Of a DNA stretch of 64,000 nucleotides, positions 46,321-58,875 are shown piece after piece. The notes beneath the pieces are model-generated. The model searched no databases. It was not told the DNA's origin and saw nothing but the letters and a program-made list of their open reading frames with translations. The stretch is from Undaria pinnatifida. Lineage: Eukaryota > Sar > Phaeophyceae > Laminariales > Alariaceae. The stretch covers positions 10,421,779 to 10,485,778 of the forward strand of contig JABAKD010000025.1 of the NCBI GenBank assembly GCA_012845835.1, written 5' to 3'. The first letter of the stretch is position 1. Each line of letters opens with the position of its first letter. Made by a program: the position numbers and the translations under genes.

Positions 46321-48139
46321 TAGACCTAGACTATTTTGTAACTAATTTTCAAGGACGTCAGCCGTGAGTTTGACGAATTTCAGGTCATTTTGCGCATCGT
46401 TCGTACCTCGTACTATACCGTTACTGCTGTAGACTAAGCCAGTGGGGTTATCATAAGCCAGTGGGGGTATCATACAGGCTGAGCTCGGCAACATAGGCAC
46501 AACACAAGAACCACCAATGCAGTAGACCACCGCCGTAGATTTGTCACGTCCCTCACTCCCACACACATAAACGTTTGCGGAGGGCGAGCGAGCCATATGG
46601 CGAGCGGCGGTGGAAACTGCTGTGAGCTACTCGACTTCATATATCGGCGGTTATTAACAATGTTATTATTCCTTCACGATACCCTGGATGCTGCAAATAT
46701 GGATTGCTTGGTGCCGTACTGGCGTCGGATCCTTACTGCATACAAGTATACCACGCTGTAGCACTGCTGCTGTGTACCCGCCCGCTGTGCGTATAATTGC
46801 CATCATAGGTTCGATGGCGGGTCATGGCATTGTGGCCAGCGGGCCGAAATACTTCGATTTTTAGCAGCGTTCGCGGGACCGCATAACACGTACACATACC
46901 GGCGGACTCACAGATAAACAACCAGCCAGGTAGGAGTGAAGGCGTCACCAGAGAAAGTGGCGAGGCAGCTCCTCTCAGGCCTCAGGTTGTCTCACAATAG
47001 AGGGTGGGTGCATTTGCACACCTATGCATTCAATTACAGAGAGGGACAATGGCGGGGATTATACTCGAAGGAGCCCACACCATAATGCAATGGAAACCCT
47101 CACACGGCAGCACATTTCGACATTTGTGATTGGTGGAGCACCTTGCAGTTTCCAGTCTGCCGTCTACCAAAAGGTGCTTTTTAGTATGTGCGGTTTAACA
47201 AATCAGAAACCCTAGCACACGCTGCCAGGCTGCCAGGAACTACCAGGCACCGGCACACTTACGCTACCGACGACAACGCAGTAGATAATCTCAGCGCTCA
47301 CCGGGAGTGCAGGACTGTCCAGCAGCCCTTCGCCGACGTCGTCGAGGAGGAAGTGTTGGAAAGTATTACCGGTGAGAGGATAAATTCGAAAAATGCTTCG
47401 TGAGAGCCGGGTGAAAGGCGCCGCAACGTTGGTTGGACGTCAGGCTACTGTTCTCGCTCCTTGGCCTTGGGCCTGACGCACCTGGTGTAGCCTTAGGGGT
47501 AGGTCATGGCAACCATCTTATTGGTGAACGTCCTCCAACCATTTTTTCGGAGAACAAGCACACAGGAACAGCACTGTCCGAGGCGTATCATGTACGTTCC
47601 AAATTGTGCAATATTCCACAAGTTGCACTGTACTGTGCGGAATCGTCAACATTATGCTTGCATGTCAGGCTGACAGCCCACACACATCCAGCAAAAGGTA
47701 ACTCTTACCCATGATATGTAGGTTGCCATCATTCGGCCTCTTCGTAACAAATCCAACTGCAGCAGTAACAGTTCGCACAGCAGCAGACGAAGGCACTTCG
47801 ATGTTGTGGTTGGCGCGTTAACCAAGATACAACCACGCGACGTCGCAGTATCTGTGTTAATCGTCAGTATCGTACCAGAGCTCCGCTCCGCCGGCGGCTC
47901 ACGCCGCCCGCTACCCTCGGACAAGGAAGAATGCCACTAAATGTGGGGGGCAGAAAGAAGGGCCCCGTGACTTTGTGCAACTAGCTATTTGATAATGCCA
48001 AGAGCTACTTGTGCAGAGCTGATTGCCAGGTGCTGTGCTGTGATCGTGTTGGCGATATCACTTTGTGATCGGCGGTACCGGTGTAATTTGCGAACGAAAA
48101 AAGACGAGTACACCCGTACATACGGGTACTTTGGCACCT
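46321..48139. other. No gene recognised
   Basis: Short frames only. 47970-48010 (CTTTGTGCAACTAGCTATTT, AATGCCAAGAGCTACTTGTG) is repeated inverted at 59872-59920. Confidence 0.4.
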
Positions 48140-48560
48140 GGCACTTTGCATGATACCTGGTACTGTGTGTTCGAAAGAAAGCACAGCGCAGCACGGCACA
48201 GCATCGCAGCGCAGGTCAAGGAGGCACGGCCCCGCACGGCCCCGCACGACGCTGCGCAGCGCGCCGCTGAGCTATAGCTGGGCTGAGCTCAACTAACTGG
48301 GAGTGCATTTTTTGTGATTCAACGACGTAGTACGTACACACCTGGTGTGGTGTACCTCGGTACTGCTGCATGAGACTTCGTCGAATGAGGCCTGGCACGT
48401 ACGAATTAGTAAGTGCAGCACAGCACGCAGCACGTCACAGCACGGCGCAGCACCGTACAGTACTGCACCGCACGGCAGGACACGGCCGCACGGCACGGCA
48501 CGGCACGGCGCTGCTCTGCTGAGCTAGCGTTGCGGTGCGCTGCTGAGCTGAGCTGATCTG
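48140..48560. repeat. GCACAGC/GCACGGC low-complexity repeat
   Basis: Dense runs of GCACGGC, GCAGCAC and GCTGAGCTGAGCT variants fill the region. The part 48150-48330, from CATGATACCTGGTACTGTG and TTCGAAAGAAAGCACAGCGC on, is repeated in inverted orientation at 57690-57840. Confidence 0.6.
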
Positions 48561-48943
48561 AGCTGGGACCTGGTATGATAGTACTTTGTAAACAACCTAG
48601 CAAAGAAGAGATGCCAGGTTTCAGCGTGCCAAACGCGGTGTCTTTTAGATAGAAACACTCTGAGGAGCTCTGTTTCAGGCACCTGAGCCCGCAGCAGTCG
48701 GTAAAGGAGAATATCTTAAAGTTTGTGTCACAGGAAGCAAATGAAGCCCGGTCAGGAAAAGTATATAATTGTGAGTACTATTATGTTGAACTACATCCTG
48801 ACTTGACACAACCGGCAAAATGCAACATGGATACCTCAGGTATCCCGCGCAAATGGTTGGAGGTGGGTTTAATTTTGTACGTCGTCCGGAATTGGGCTCA
48901 CGGCAACTGATTGACCAATGTCTGTGGATGGGGGGAACAGACC

Positions 48944-50347
48944 ATGGAGAGGATTGGGCTCGGTTCGGCCGAAGCAACCGAAGACGAAGAAGTGGTGTCG
49001 GCTCTCCGTTCCGCCGATCTGCGTTTCGATCCGGTGAGTATATTGTGTATCGTTAGGTTGAGTCCAAGGTTTGGTTTCGCCCGGAGTCACAACACGCTGA
49101 TCCACGCCTTCACGCGCTGCTCTGTCTGCTTTTGCTACTAACAGCCTCCTTCACCATGGCCCCAGATGTGATCACAGCACGCAGAAGACGGCCAATAGGA
49201 AGAGATGGGAGCGCCCTGGGACGATGGAGTCGGAGGCAATCAAGCTGGTTAGCTGGCGTGCCCTTCTGCTGCCGTAGTAGCGACATCGCAAGTTGTCCCT
49301 ACCGGCGGTCCCCGTTACTACTCCAGCAGCTCAAGCTGCCGTTGTATACGGATGCGTGAGTATGTCGACCCGGCCTGACCCGACCTGACCCCTGGAGATC
49401 AGGTGCGGTGGAGACAGCCACCCGGAACGACATCATTCCGGGTAGTGTGGGACTTGTGCGAACTCACCCACTAACAAAACCCCCGGCCATGATAAAACAG
49501 CCTTCCGCCGGATTTGGTCCAGTTACGGTCCACCCTACCCATTCGTGCGTTGGTTCTCGTCAACAGAACACAATAAAACACACCGCACATACATTGCAAC
49601 AACACACTGTCATGATGGTGCTGGTCGTGTGGTAATCCTGCATCAAAGACAATGAAAAGAGGTTTGATAAAAGTACTAACGACCACTCTACTCAATAGTT
49701 TATGTCTGTCCTGCTGCTAAGCGAAACATGTACCGGCATGCTTATCAACACTCATATGTACGGCTCCCCCCTTCTTGCACCGGGAACGTCTCTGCCCCCC
49801 TTATCCCAATGATGTCCCAGCTTTGCAAGCATGCGTTTATCCAGTGATTGGAGCGGGGGGGGGGGGTGCGTTTGCGATGTGGCCGGTGCGTTTGTGTCTG
49901 CGTTTTTTTTAATCATGTCACTGGCTTTTTATCTGGTTTAACATTATTTTGACTGATGAAGCGCCCCGGGGCGTTTGTTCCTTGCGTATTGCTCCTCATT
50001 GTTGCGGTGGGCTTCGAGAACACGTGCTTCTGCGAAGACTCGGATAACGAACAGTGACAATTGCGTATGAATAGCATGATTACTGACTCAACTACCACTC
50101 CGGTATAAGCACCTTTTTACGACCAGGATAACTTGTTCACAAGAAACCGAGAGGTCATCAACTCGGTGGTTCTCCGTCGTTACTTTCTTTTTATGTTTTA
50201 TTTTCATGTATCTTTATTGTCCCTTTGCGATAGCAGTGCGACGATCTGTCGGGATTGGTTTTGAACATGCTCCCCGCGAGAGACGAAGTCGTTGCACGAG
50301 TTACTGAGGGAGTGAAGGAAGACCTCACGGAGAGGATGAACATCTAG
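48944..50347 (+). CDS. Candidate small spliced gene, unrecognised product (tentative)
   Basis: Three exon-like pieces join in phase with GT-AG borders: 48944-49033 (MERIGLGSAEATEDEE..., then gtgagt), 49185-49247 (KTANRKRWERPGTMESEAIKL, then gttagc) and 50237-50347 (CDDLSGLVLNMLPARDEVV..., stop TAG). The product would be 87 charged residues with no domain I know. The intron between the last two pieces contains the dispersed repeat at 49248-49455. The model is one of several possible: further exon-like pieces at 50389-50593, 51283-51327 and 51715-52545 could belong to the same gene by alternative joins. Support is codon pattern and splice consensus only. Confidence 0.3.
49248..49455 (+). repeat. 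Dispersed repeat, copy 2 (partner 10400-10592)
   Basis: It keeps the order TGTCCCTACCGGCGGTCCCC, TATACGGATGCGTGAGTATG, GGTGCGGTGGAGACAGCCAC and CATCATTCCGGG. It starts at or just after the donor of the tentative exon ending at 49247. Confidence 0.6.
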
Positions 50348-50388
50348 CGCCCTTAGCTACGAAGCTACTTGGTCTGGCTTCAGTCCAG

Positions 50389-50694
50389 AATTTCATGTGG
50401 GATTGGTGGGTGTTTCTGAGGAATACGCTGAAGACAAATCCCAACCTGCCTCCCACTTCAGATCGTGCCTTAATGTATACCGTAGCAAGGCGGAATGCTC
50501 GCTTCGACGTGAAGGGTGACTTTATCAGCCGCGACGACATCAGGAGCGAAGCGAGTGACCTCCCAGAGGGTCGCGTGTATAGGGACTTTGCAGGTGTTTT
50601 CCTCGTCATCGACGATGCAAGGGAGGGGGCGTATTGCGATGTTTCTTCGTTGCGTTGTAGAAGATTGGGAAGACCGCGCTTGCGGATGTTATAA
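50389..50694 (+). CDS. Exon-like coding segment, unrecognised
   Basis: After a possible acceptor (TTCAGTCCAG) an open frame reads NFMWDWWVFLRNTLKTNPNL and continues for about 100 residues to a TAA. A possible donor (TTTGCAG, then gtgttt) lies at 50593/50594, giving a 205-base exon. The frame before that point looks protein-like (FDVKGDFISRDDIRSEASDL). A short in-phase candidate exon lies downstream at 51283-51327 (AVDEILMQAWDDINL, flanked by CAACAG and gtaaat), but its phase does not match this one. Confidence 0.3.
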   Translation, partial: NFMWDWWVFLRNTLKTNPNLPPTSDRALMYTVARRNARFDVKGDFISRDDIRSEASDLPEGRVYRDFAGVFLVIDDAREGAYCDVSSLRCRRLGRPRLRML

Positions 50695-51384
50695 TCGCAC
50701 CCGGTGCTAGTCAAGTGGGTAGGTTTTGTTGTAAATGGTTACCAGGTACATTAATATCTAGCATGTTGCCGGCAGTTTGGTGGGGCGATCACATGTTCGT
50801 TATTTTCGAGTTATCTCACAGAAACATGTCAGCAGACAGATATTTTAGATTTTCTCTGTTAAGATGCCGAAAATACTATGTAGTAATGCCAGGTATATTT
50901 GTGGCCTGGCAACACGTTTATTCGCCGCCGATAATGCGTGTGCATACTTACTGCACGTTCGTGCTGGGGTCGTTGGTAAACTCTGGTATATACAAATGTT
51001 GTCTGTTTCGGGGCAAACATATATATATATATATAACCTTTATATTGCTTTGGTAACGCAAGCATTCGTAGTCATGTACCCGCCTGAAACACGTTGTTCT
51101 TCTCTCACGAGTAGGCTCTTGTTGGCATACTTGCTGCTTTTTGCGAGTAAAGGTGCTGTGTTGACGAATATTGTAGCATGTCGGCATGAATACTAACATG
51201 TCAGCAATATCGTAGATTCCGACTGGTTATCGTTATTGCTTACGGTGAAGTACGTCGCGTGCTCTTGTCGTCTCCCCAACAGGCTGTCGACGAGATCCTG
51301 ATGCAAGCATGGGACGACATCAACTTGGTAAATGTGACGTATCCTAGGTTTCCGAGGCCCTTAGATGTTAACCAGCAGCGTTTA

Positions 51385-51703
51385 TGCCCCGGTGGCGTAT
51401 CAGGTTATCATGGAGCATGGTATAGGTCAGTTTCGTGAGTTCGAGCCCCGCCGAGTGCATACTCCTATAAATTCGTTGGGACTTTTTCTTGTGGACAAAT
51501 TGACTTGCGGAAAGCGCGAGAGCGTGAGTTAGCAACACTCGATGAACAATCGACGAGCAGTGGGATTGCTGAACCCTATGCGCGATAAAAATTGAAGGCA
51601 AGAACCGGGGGGGAGAAGGGACGACACCTGTGACCACGGCTTGTCCAGAAGCTGGAAAGTGAAAGTGTGCAAAAAAATAAATAAATAAATAAATAAATAA
51701 AAT
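51385..51703 (+). mobile_element. tRNA-derived SINE, full-length copy with (AAAT)n tail
   Basis: A-box TGGCGTATCAGG and B-box GAGTTCGAGCCCC are both present after the GCCCCGGTGG start. The body matches 11008-11309, and the tail is a clean AAATAAAT run to 51703. It sits between the exon-like segments at 51283 and 51715. Confidence 0.85.
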
Positions 51704-51714
51704 ACTACCACGCG

Positions 51715-52545
51715 GTGGGCAGGATGTTGAGCAGCGCGTTAAGTCTCACCGAAAGGGACCGTAGGCTGCGCGACGCGTATTTGCCTTTTGTGCACTGCCA
51801 CACGTATAGCAGTGCTGAAGAGTTCCGGAAGGCTAACCCAGACAAGGAGTACAGCGGGTTGGAGACAGTCGTGGAGGAAAGGAATGCAGACGGAAGGCCA
51901 GAATCCCATTTCCCCTTTCATCGCCTTTTCCCAGTTCGGAATGGCGGTCAAGATCAGGTACAGAGCCTCGCTGGAGAACCCCACTCTCATGGCCACGTAC
52001 CGCCGCGACCTTGCTTCTGAAATCTTCGCGATGGTCTGTACCGCCGCACCCGTCAAGTTGGCATGGGCACGCTGTGCCCAGATGGCGCCGGTTGGACAGC
52101 GCGGTGAAGACCCACAGCAGCCGAACACCAACACCTTTAGTGCTTTGTTCGATTTCATGATGGCCAAGTGGCACGCTAGTCGCATCTATGAAAAGACGGG
52201 GGGACAAAAGCGTTTTAGGAAATGGTCGGAACGAATCAAGCAACGGCCGGTCCGGGCGACCACGTGAAGGCCAGTGATCGTTCCAAACGCGGGCAGGCTA
52301 GCTCGTCGGGAGAAACCAAGAAATTCCCGATGACAGTCACCGCGGTACACAGGGCCAGGGCCGCTGAGCTCGCGAGAACCATCGGTCCTTCGGCTCGGTA
52401 CAGCTTGATTTCAGCTCAACGTCGGGAGTACATCTTGGAGTGTGGCGTCCTTGCGCCGATATATATGAAGAATACCAGCCTGCAGCCGCTGTTTGAAGCC
52501 GGGGCCGGCATCGGCGAAGCCTCTAGCGACAAGAAAACTACTTAG
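51715..52545 (+). pseudogene. Coding-like region broken by two frame changes
   Basis: Three plus-strand frames follow one another. The first, from ATG 51724, reads MLSSALSLTERDRRLRDAYL and on to about 51930. The second, after TTTTCCCAG at about 51936, reads FGMAVKIRYRASLENPTLMA to a TGA at 52265. The third, open from 52222, reads through MTVTAVHRARAAELARTIGP to TAG at 52545. Each piece has a codon pattern like real protein. The overlap of frames two and three near 52220 suggests a one-base indel, and the first change could be either an indel or a very short intron. No family is recognised. Minus-strand frames over the same bases are likely shadows. Confidence 0.4.
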
Positions 52546-55331
52546 TTTTCGACGGCTTGGTTTTCAGTTGCCGTCGTATGCGGCAATAGTTCGTGAAGAG
52601 GCCAAAGTTTTTTTTGGCCGCCCAGATCTAACCCTCAGAAGGCAGGCTATGTTTGAGATGGGTGTTGCGATCGTCTTTTCCGGTTCCCCCCCTTTTTTCT
52701 GGCGCTGCTGCTTTGGTATTATTCGGCTGTCCCTCCCGCAGCTGCCCTTTACTTCGTCTGCGAAGGTGGTGCACTGTATGTTGTACCACCCCCCCCCCCC
52801 TGTCGAATTGTTGCTGTGATTGGTGTTTTCGTATACATAGTCTAGTTATTTTTCAAAGTCTTGATTCAATGGAAGATTACTGCTGTGTGGCGAAGCAGGT
52901 AGCGGCTATCGCCCCGAGATCGACAACATTGTACGTCGTGACCACCTTTTACAGTTGGCTGGAGGAGTGTCCCGATCGGGAGAAAAGGGGGGAGTAGCGT
53001 GGCGAAGAGGTGATACAGATATGACTCAGGAGCTCTAAGATTGGGGGGTAGACATAAGTCGCACCGGGACATCACGCGTTGACGATATGCAACCTGTGCG
53101 GCTGTCTGATTGGTTGCTGCAAACACCCGGCAACATCATTAGGTGTCTGGGCTAAGGTATCCTGCGCGTGTACCTCACCGATGACTCTAGTACAACAATC
53201 CCGGGATATAAAATAAGAAATGATTGCGGTCATGATACCGTTGTTTTTTTCTGGCATGTACTGGTTTGGAATTTGGAGGAAGTGCTGGAATTCAACCCAG
53301 CACGTTTTTTGTTCATACTTGTGCATATATGTATAGATGAGTTTCGACAAAATATTCGATCTCACAGCTGGAGTGTATTTCAATTCTTATAATAATATAG
53401 TCTAGTCTATATATTTTGCATTATTAGCTCACCCACGTTTCATGCCGTACATACTTCGTACGCTACGACGTCGGCACAAAACGATGTCAACAGTCCAACT
53501 TCGTATTCGTATTCGTAGTCTCCATCCCATGCTTACCCAACCTGACTTATTACGGCGTTTCCGGAGATAGAGGATTTGAATTCACCATCCCCGCTTGTCT
53601 CTGTCGTTGGAGTTTCTCCGTCGGCGAGCCGACAAAACTCGTTGAAGCTCGGGTGCAATGCATCAGACTCATCATGTGTGTTCTTTCTAATTTTCCCTTT
53701 TCCACCAATTCGCAGGTGGACAAAATGGGGGGGGGGTGGGGCACGCGGAGAATAATAACATGATGTAATTTTTTCGAACGTCTATACCAGGTAGGAGTTT
53801 CCGTCCAAGTCTCCCATATACTAAGTATATGCTGGTATTTGACTCCGAGACACCTGAGATCGTGCCCTTCGTTTTCTTCGTCCTTGGAGACGCCGGGCGT
53901 AAACTTGACACTGCCAGCGAGCAGGATGTTATGCTCAACCGCGCGACGCGTGCTGTGCTGGAGGTAGCACGTTTGGACCTCAACGTTTTCTGGATGACAG
54001 GGCTCCTTATTATTAACACAAATATGGTCGAAGCTTAATTCTTGTTTTAATTTGCAAAGTTAGTTATTGTTTTTGAATACCCAGGCCGTGGGATGTTTTT
54101 TTCGTCGGTTAACCTTGCACTTACTTTCGGTTTGCACAAGACTAAGATTTTGCCTCACAAGAGGCAAAGAGCTCTCCTCAGGAGCTATCCCACGGTAGGG
54201 TTGCAGCATCAGTCCCTGAGCTCCTCACATGAGGAACTCAATATCTCACCCGAAAAATGACTTCGAAGGCATTCGGTCGCACAACCCGACCAAGCGTCTA
54301 TGCCTTAGTCCAAAAATAAAATGTACTCGTCAAATTACTTCATTGGCCGGCAGTTCCTCACATGAGGCAACTCAATCGCCCAGGGACTTTTTGGCGCAAA
54401 ACGTATAATAACCCCTACCGTGGGATGACTCTCAGGCCGAGAACCTTGCGGGGAAAAAATAGTGCACCTCTATCCTACCTGGCGTGTGTCGCGCTAGCTT
54501 GGCGTATGAATCGCGTGTTGGTTCTTTCTGACACCCAGAAGAACGAAAAATATTTTACACATGATGGAACGATATATTGTTATCTCGAGGGGCGTCTCAT
54601 TTTAACTCGGTAAACCCGGCTTTCTTTTTTTGTTTGTTTTCCGGCGTTACAGCACGGGATAACCCAAGTGTCAGATAAACAGAGTACTGCTGTTGCACTG
54701 GGGTCAAATGAAACATCGAACTATTATAGAAAGTAACCTTGTGCGTATAGATTTTCGCATATAGTCTATGCACAGTGAAACCACGTTCATCACTGACACT
54801 ACTATTAATAAGGCCTTCACATCCGAATTATGGAACACTTAGCCGCCGAGCGAACAGACACGTTACGTGCTGATCGTTTCGTTTTTGTCGTCATTGCCCC
54901 GCCTTCACCCCTACTAAAAAAATAAAACCAAGCGTACGCAGCACAATACACTGCAAGAGGTCCGCAAGATGAATGTCGACAACGCACCAACCGAGCCGAG
55001 TGCTGTCAGATTAGCTGTACCAGGTGAGTATCCTTGAGAACAGTGTCGCGCTACAGCAGCCTAGAGCACAAAGTACCGCTTTCTCATTGTCATCGATTCT
55101 ACCGCCCCCCGCCCCACATCATGGAATATGGAGGACAAAAAATCAAACTAAAACTGCAGGTCACTGCATCTTTTTCAAACTGATTTCAAACACGGGCAAA
55201 CAGAGAAAACAGTTCTGCTTCGTCGCGGAGAACCATGTCGCTGCATCAGTCGAGCGTACACGGTCGGGTTGTAGTTTTGTTACATATACCCCCCCCCCCC
55301 CCCTCTTGAGTAAATTCCAGAACAACTAAAA
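52546..55331. other. No gene; small repeat fragments
   Basis: 53333-53395 is a right-end fragment of the 14989 repeat (GATGAGTTTCGACAAAATAT). 53945-54010 (GCGACGCGTGCTGTGCTGGA, TGACAGGGCTCCTTATTA) is a left-end fragment of the MITE-like family. 54160-54440 repeats CTCCTCACATGAGG/CCTCACATGAGG and GTGGGATGACTC-type phrases. No gene is supported. Confidence 0.45.
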
Positions 55332-55604
55332 GACCAAGGCTACGGTAGGGGGGGTACCCCCTTTTTCACTGGTGTGTTTGAGCCACTCGCACGAGTAGTT
55401 CTGTACCCTACGGATGAAGATGGGTTAGGCACTTGGTTTGGCGCAGCTTAGATCACCTTTGCATTGCGGATTGATTTCGTCAATGTAAAACATAAAGAAA
55501 ACGTAAGATTGCATAGGAACAAAGGGGTTACTCGCGCGAGTGACCCCTAGCCACTGAAATAAAAGGCCCAAAAGGGGACCCCCCTACCGTACGTAGCCTG
55601 GGTC
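55332..55604. mobile_element. TIR element of second family, copy B
   Basis: It starts GACCAAGGCTACGGTAGGGG and ends CCTACCGTACGTAGCCTGGG, then TC. AAAA stands on both sides (CTAAAA before, AAAAAT after), compatible with a 4-base target duplication but weak because of base composition. The internal CACTCGCACGAGTAG and TACTCGCGCGAGTGACC match copy A at 39372-39642. Confidence 0.75.
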
Positions 55605-56654
55605 AAAAATACTACCTACTAGACTAGACATTGGTAAAGCCCGTAAACACCAGCCAAGGACAAAGCAGTTCGATCTGGGGTTATATACGTTAAGTCATCA
55701 TCGAAAATGCCTCTAAACCTTGTGCGTGCTAGTCAAACGCAAAGGGCATTTTTGGCAGGGTCAACACATAAGTCTTGGGGTAAGACTTTCTTGCATTTAT
55801 TTGCAGACGGGCTGTCCGGCTGGGACTGGAACACGGCCTCAGGGTGCTGCCGGATAGTTCCTTCCGTTTAGAAACACCCCTTCGAAGATTGGCATCCGTG
55901 ACGGCTGAGTGATCGTTTGGGAAATGCTGCATAGAAGCCGAAACGGGAGGTGAAAAAGGGAGAGGGGAGGGCGTGTCGCGAGGGGGGACTGATTCTACGA
56001 ACACCTCCCCCCAAAAACAGCGATTTTCTTTCAGGAACGGATGGATGCTCGACACGAGGAAGGATGCTATGAAAAAAACATCTTGATGTATTTTCTTGTT
56101 TGCAAAAGGACCATCGAACGATGACGTCGGGTGGCAAGGGGCACCGTATATCAGGAGGTACGACCGGAGGCTGGTTTCAATACCAGCGACTTCGTTAAAA
56201 AGAAGTTGGTGGAGCTACCTACCGTAGAACGACTCAGGCGTAGGTATTGGGGGGTAAGGGGGTCAAGGAAACAGCAGAAGCAGGTTGTTCCCAATACCAG
56301 TTAGACTAGAGCGACGTTGTGCTGCATCCACGTTACCCCTCAGGGTGACTACGGTACCACCTGGTAAGTAAGTGAGAACTACCTGGCGTAGAACAGCGTT
56401 TTCCCTTCTTTTTTACAGTTGAACGGACGGGTGGGGGACCGACTAATATATCATAATACGGCCGTTTACAACGGGTAGTAAATGCTCTGTGTACTCTGGC
56501 CCATGGTACGGATGCCAAATTCGAATTTCAGGCTCTTACGCTTTACAGTTCCTCACACTAGAATTTGTCAGGTAGGTCCGTTTTTTCTTACTCGCACAAG
56601 AGCGCCGATTTTAGAATCGTTTTTTTTTTTTCGTCGACAGAATTCCAATATTAT
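55605..56654. repeat. No gene; copy of the foldback inner segment
   Basis: 55985-56235 (CCCCCCAAAAACAGCGATTTT, GGATGCTCGACACGAGGAAGG, GAGGCTGGTTTCAATACCAG, GACTTCGTTAAAAAGAAGTTG) matches 41000-41200. The left and right halves are partly inverted copies of each other. Nothing else is recognised. Confidence 0.5.
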
Positions 56655-57355
56655 ATTATGGCCGCGGCGGATCGCACAGGAATATTTCGAGTAGGAGCTC
56701 GTAGCATGGAGGCATTTTTTGCGTACATAAGAAACCACTTGAAAATGGAGTATGGCATCTATCTGCAAAACAAGATCCTTGTTTCGAATTTCTAGATGAA
56801 ATGCCGCAAAGATTCAACAACACAGAGCTCTTCAGGTGCTTTTAGCCCTTTTTTTGGACTCCATTACTTCCTATCTCTGTGTGAGGGTCCCTCTACCATG
56901 GGCATAATACAGAGTTACATCATCCGCCTGGTGAGCACCAAGCTTTTGGTGAAAACCTTATTTTCATCGTTGATGTGTACCCATTGATTGTATTGGGCTC
57001 CCGCGCGGGAATTAAAATATTTCAGCGATTTCGGTAGCTTTTAGGGTTGCTGGCTCGCACGTTGGAACTCACGAAAAAATCTTGTGAGTGTTTGCTTCTG
57101 GCTACCTATGATTTCTGTCTGGCGCGCCCGACGTCGTCACACACCCCACTAGGAGCGTCCCTCAATTTCGCGGGCCGTGGTTGCTTGTGGGGAGCTGTAG
57201 CTGGCCGCTAGTGAAGTGCGCACGTTCTGTTCGGGGTCGTTTTTTGTCTCGTCTGCGTACCCCAAACTTCGATCTCTGCAGCGCCTCAAAGTTGAGGTGT
57301 GGAATTATGCTGAGAACCAGAGGGACACCGATCTGAAGAGACTCACAGCATCTGT
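56655..57355 (-). repeat. Dispersed ~700-bp repeat, inverted partner of 3451-4150
   Basis: It matches the reverse complement of 3451-4150 across its length, with substitutions and indels. See that entry for shared phrases. Confidence 0.65.
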
Positions 57356-57930
57356 CGATTGAGCCGAAGTTATAAACGCAGCGTGTTAACCAAGCTATGT
57401 GTTTTTTACTGTTTTGATAAAACATCTCGATATTAGAGTTACCGGAAAACCGGGGACCAGGGGACGCTTGAGTCCCCCCCTGGCCTGAAGTCCTTTGCCA
57501 TAAGATACTCGTGCTACTTGTTTGTCTTGGCGACATGTGCGTGCGTTCTTCACACGAATGAAGCAGATATTTCCACCACTATGCATCCAACGCAACCAGT
57601 GTCTATGCCGATGCCTCCTAGACCATGAGACCAGTCGAGTTATGTGGTCCAAATCTACGAGGCATAGGCGCTGTGCGTGCTATAGTCTAGTCTAGTGTTG
57701 AATCACAAAAAAAACTTGAAGCTCAACTCAGCCCAAATATAGGTCAACAGCGCAGCGCAGCGCCGTGCCTTTCCCTCTGCGGTGCGGTGCTGTGCCGTGC
57801 GCTGTGCTTTCGTTCGAACATACAACGGTACCAGGGACCGGTATGTACGTGTGCAATCGTCCTTCTGTTCTCTTCATTTATTTGATTATGCAGTCTCGGT
57901 CCTTGAAGCTTTTTTTTCGCAGAAATACCC
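57356..57930. repeat. No gene; inverted copy of the GCACAGC repeat
   Basis: 57690-57840 (TGAATCACAAAAAAAACTTG, GCTGTGCCGTGCGCTGTGCT, TTCGTTCGAACATAC) is an inverted counterpart of 48150-48330. No coding region is supported. Confidence 0.45.
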
Positions 57931-58209
57931 TGTTGATAGATCTCTAGTCTAAAGGTGTACACGTAGCTGGCGCGGGAAGGCGTGATGATGACTCAAGACG
58001 GTGACACAGAACTCTTATATTATCCAGCCGTCGAGCCTGGCTCGGTCTCATAAAGAGCAAAACTACGAGTGACAGCTCATGGCAAATCATGCCGGGAAAC
58101 ATCCGGCCAAACAGCCCCCTTACACCATATACATGAATCTCTTGCCAACATATGGAACTCCATGATATAAGATGGATCATAACCGTCATGTTCATGAGGA
58201 CAATCAACA
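57931..58209 (-). repeat. LTR of element 2 (left copy)
   Basis: The LTR is 279 bp. It differs from the right copy at a handful of positions, including a 4-base insertion (GTCT) near 57946 and CAGCC for CAGTT near 58117. Confidence 0.9.
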
Positions 58210-58785
58210 CCCCCCCGCCTTATTATACACGACAAACACACTTAATATCCCCCCTGCTTTGTGCATGACAAGGCACGACATCGCAGGGTTGATACATCGT
58301 CATATCGTATTGAACTCATATCAAACTCAGAACCCCAACAAACTCAAAACCAAAATTCCAGTTCTCAATTCAATAAGCCCTCCAAGTGTCAAACAGAGTA
58401 ACAACAGTCTCATGCCGCAAACATCAACTACTCTCGAACATCATTACCCGGTGAAAACAGCTATAATTTTATTCTCGGAAATGGCCAGGAAAAAACGGCG
58501 TCATCCTTGAAATTAGCCACAGAAAACGGCCTTTTTCTTCGGATTTATGGCTCAAATAAACCCTCGGATTATCCCCGACTCGAAATTAGCCACAGAAAAC
58601 AGCCCTTTTCTTCGGATAAGCGCTGCGAGCGTCATATGCTGAAGAGGTGTATGGCCTGACTTTGTTTTGGACCTGGCGGGTGTCGATGATGCATGGCGAA
58701 TTACGACTTCTCCGCGAGGAGCATGAGCTTCAAGCTACTGTGGTGCGGAAAATGGACGAAATAGTGATTTTGTTCGAGGATAAGA

Positions 58786-58813
58786 GAGAGCGAGAGATGA
58801 GAGAGAGAGAGGT

Positions 58814-58860
<47 letters not shown>

Positions 58861-58875
58861 AAAGAGAGAGAGGGA
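58786..58875. repeat. (GA)n simple repeat inside element 2
   Basis: GAGA-rich run with occasional interruptions. The Arg/Glu-rich and Ser/Leu-rich translations on the two strands are products of the repeat. Confidence 0.9.
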
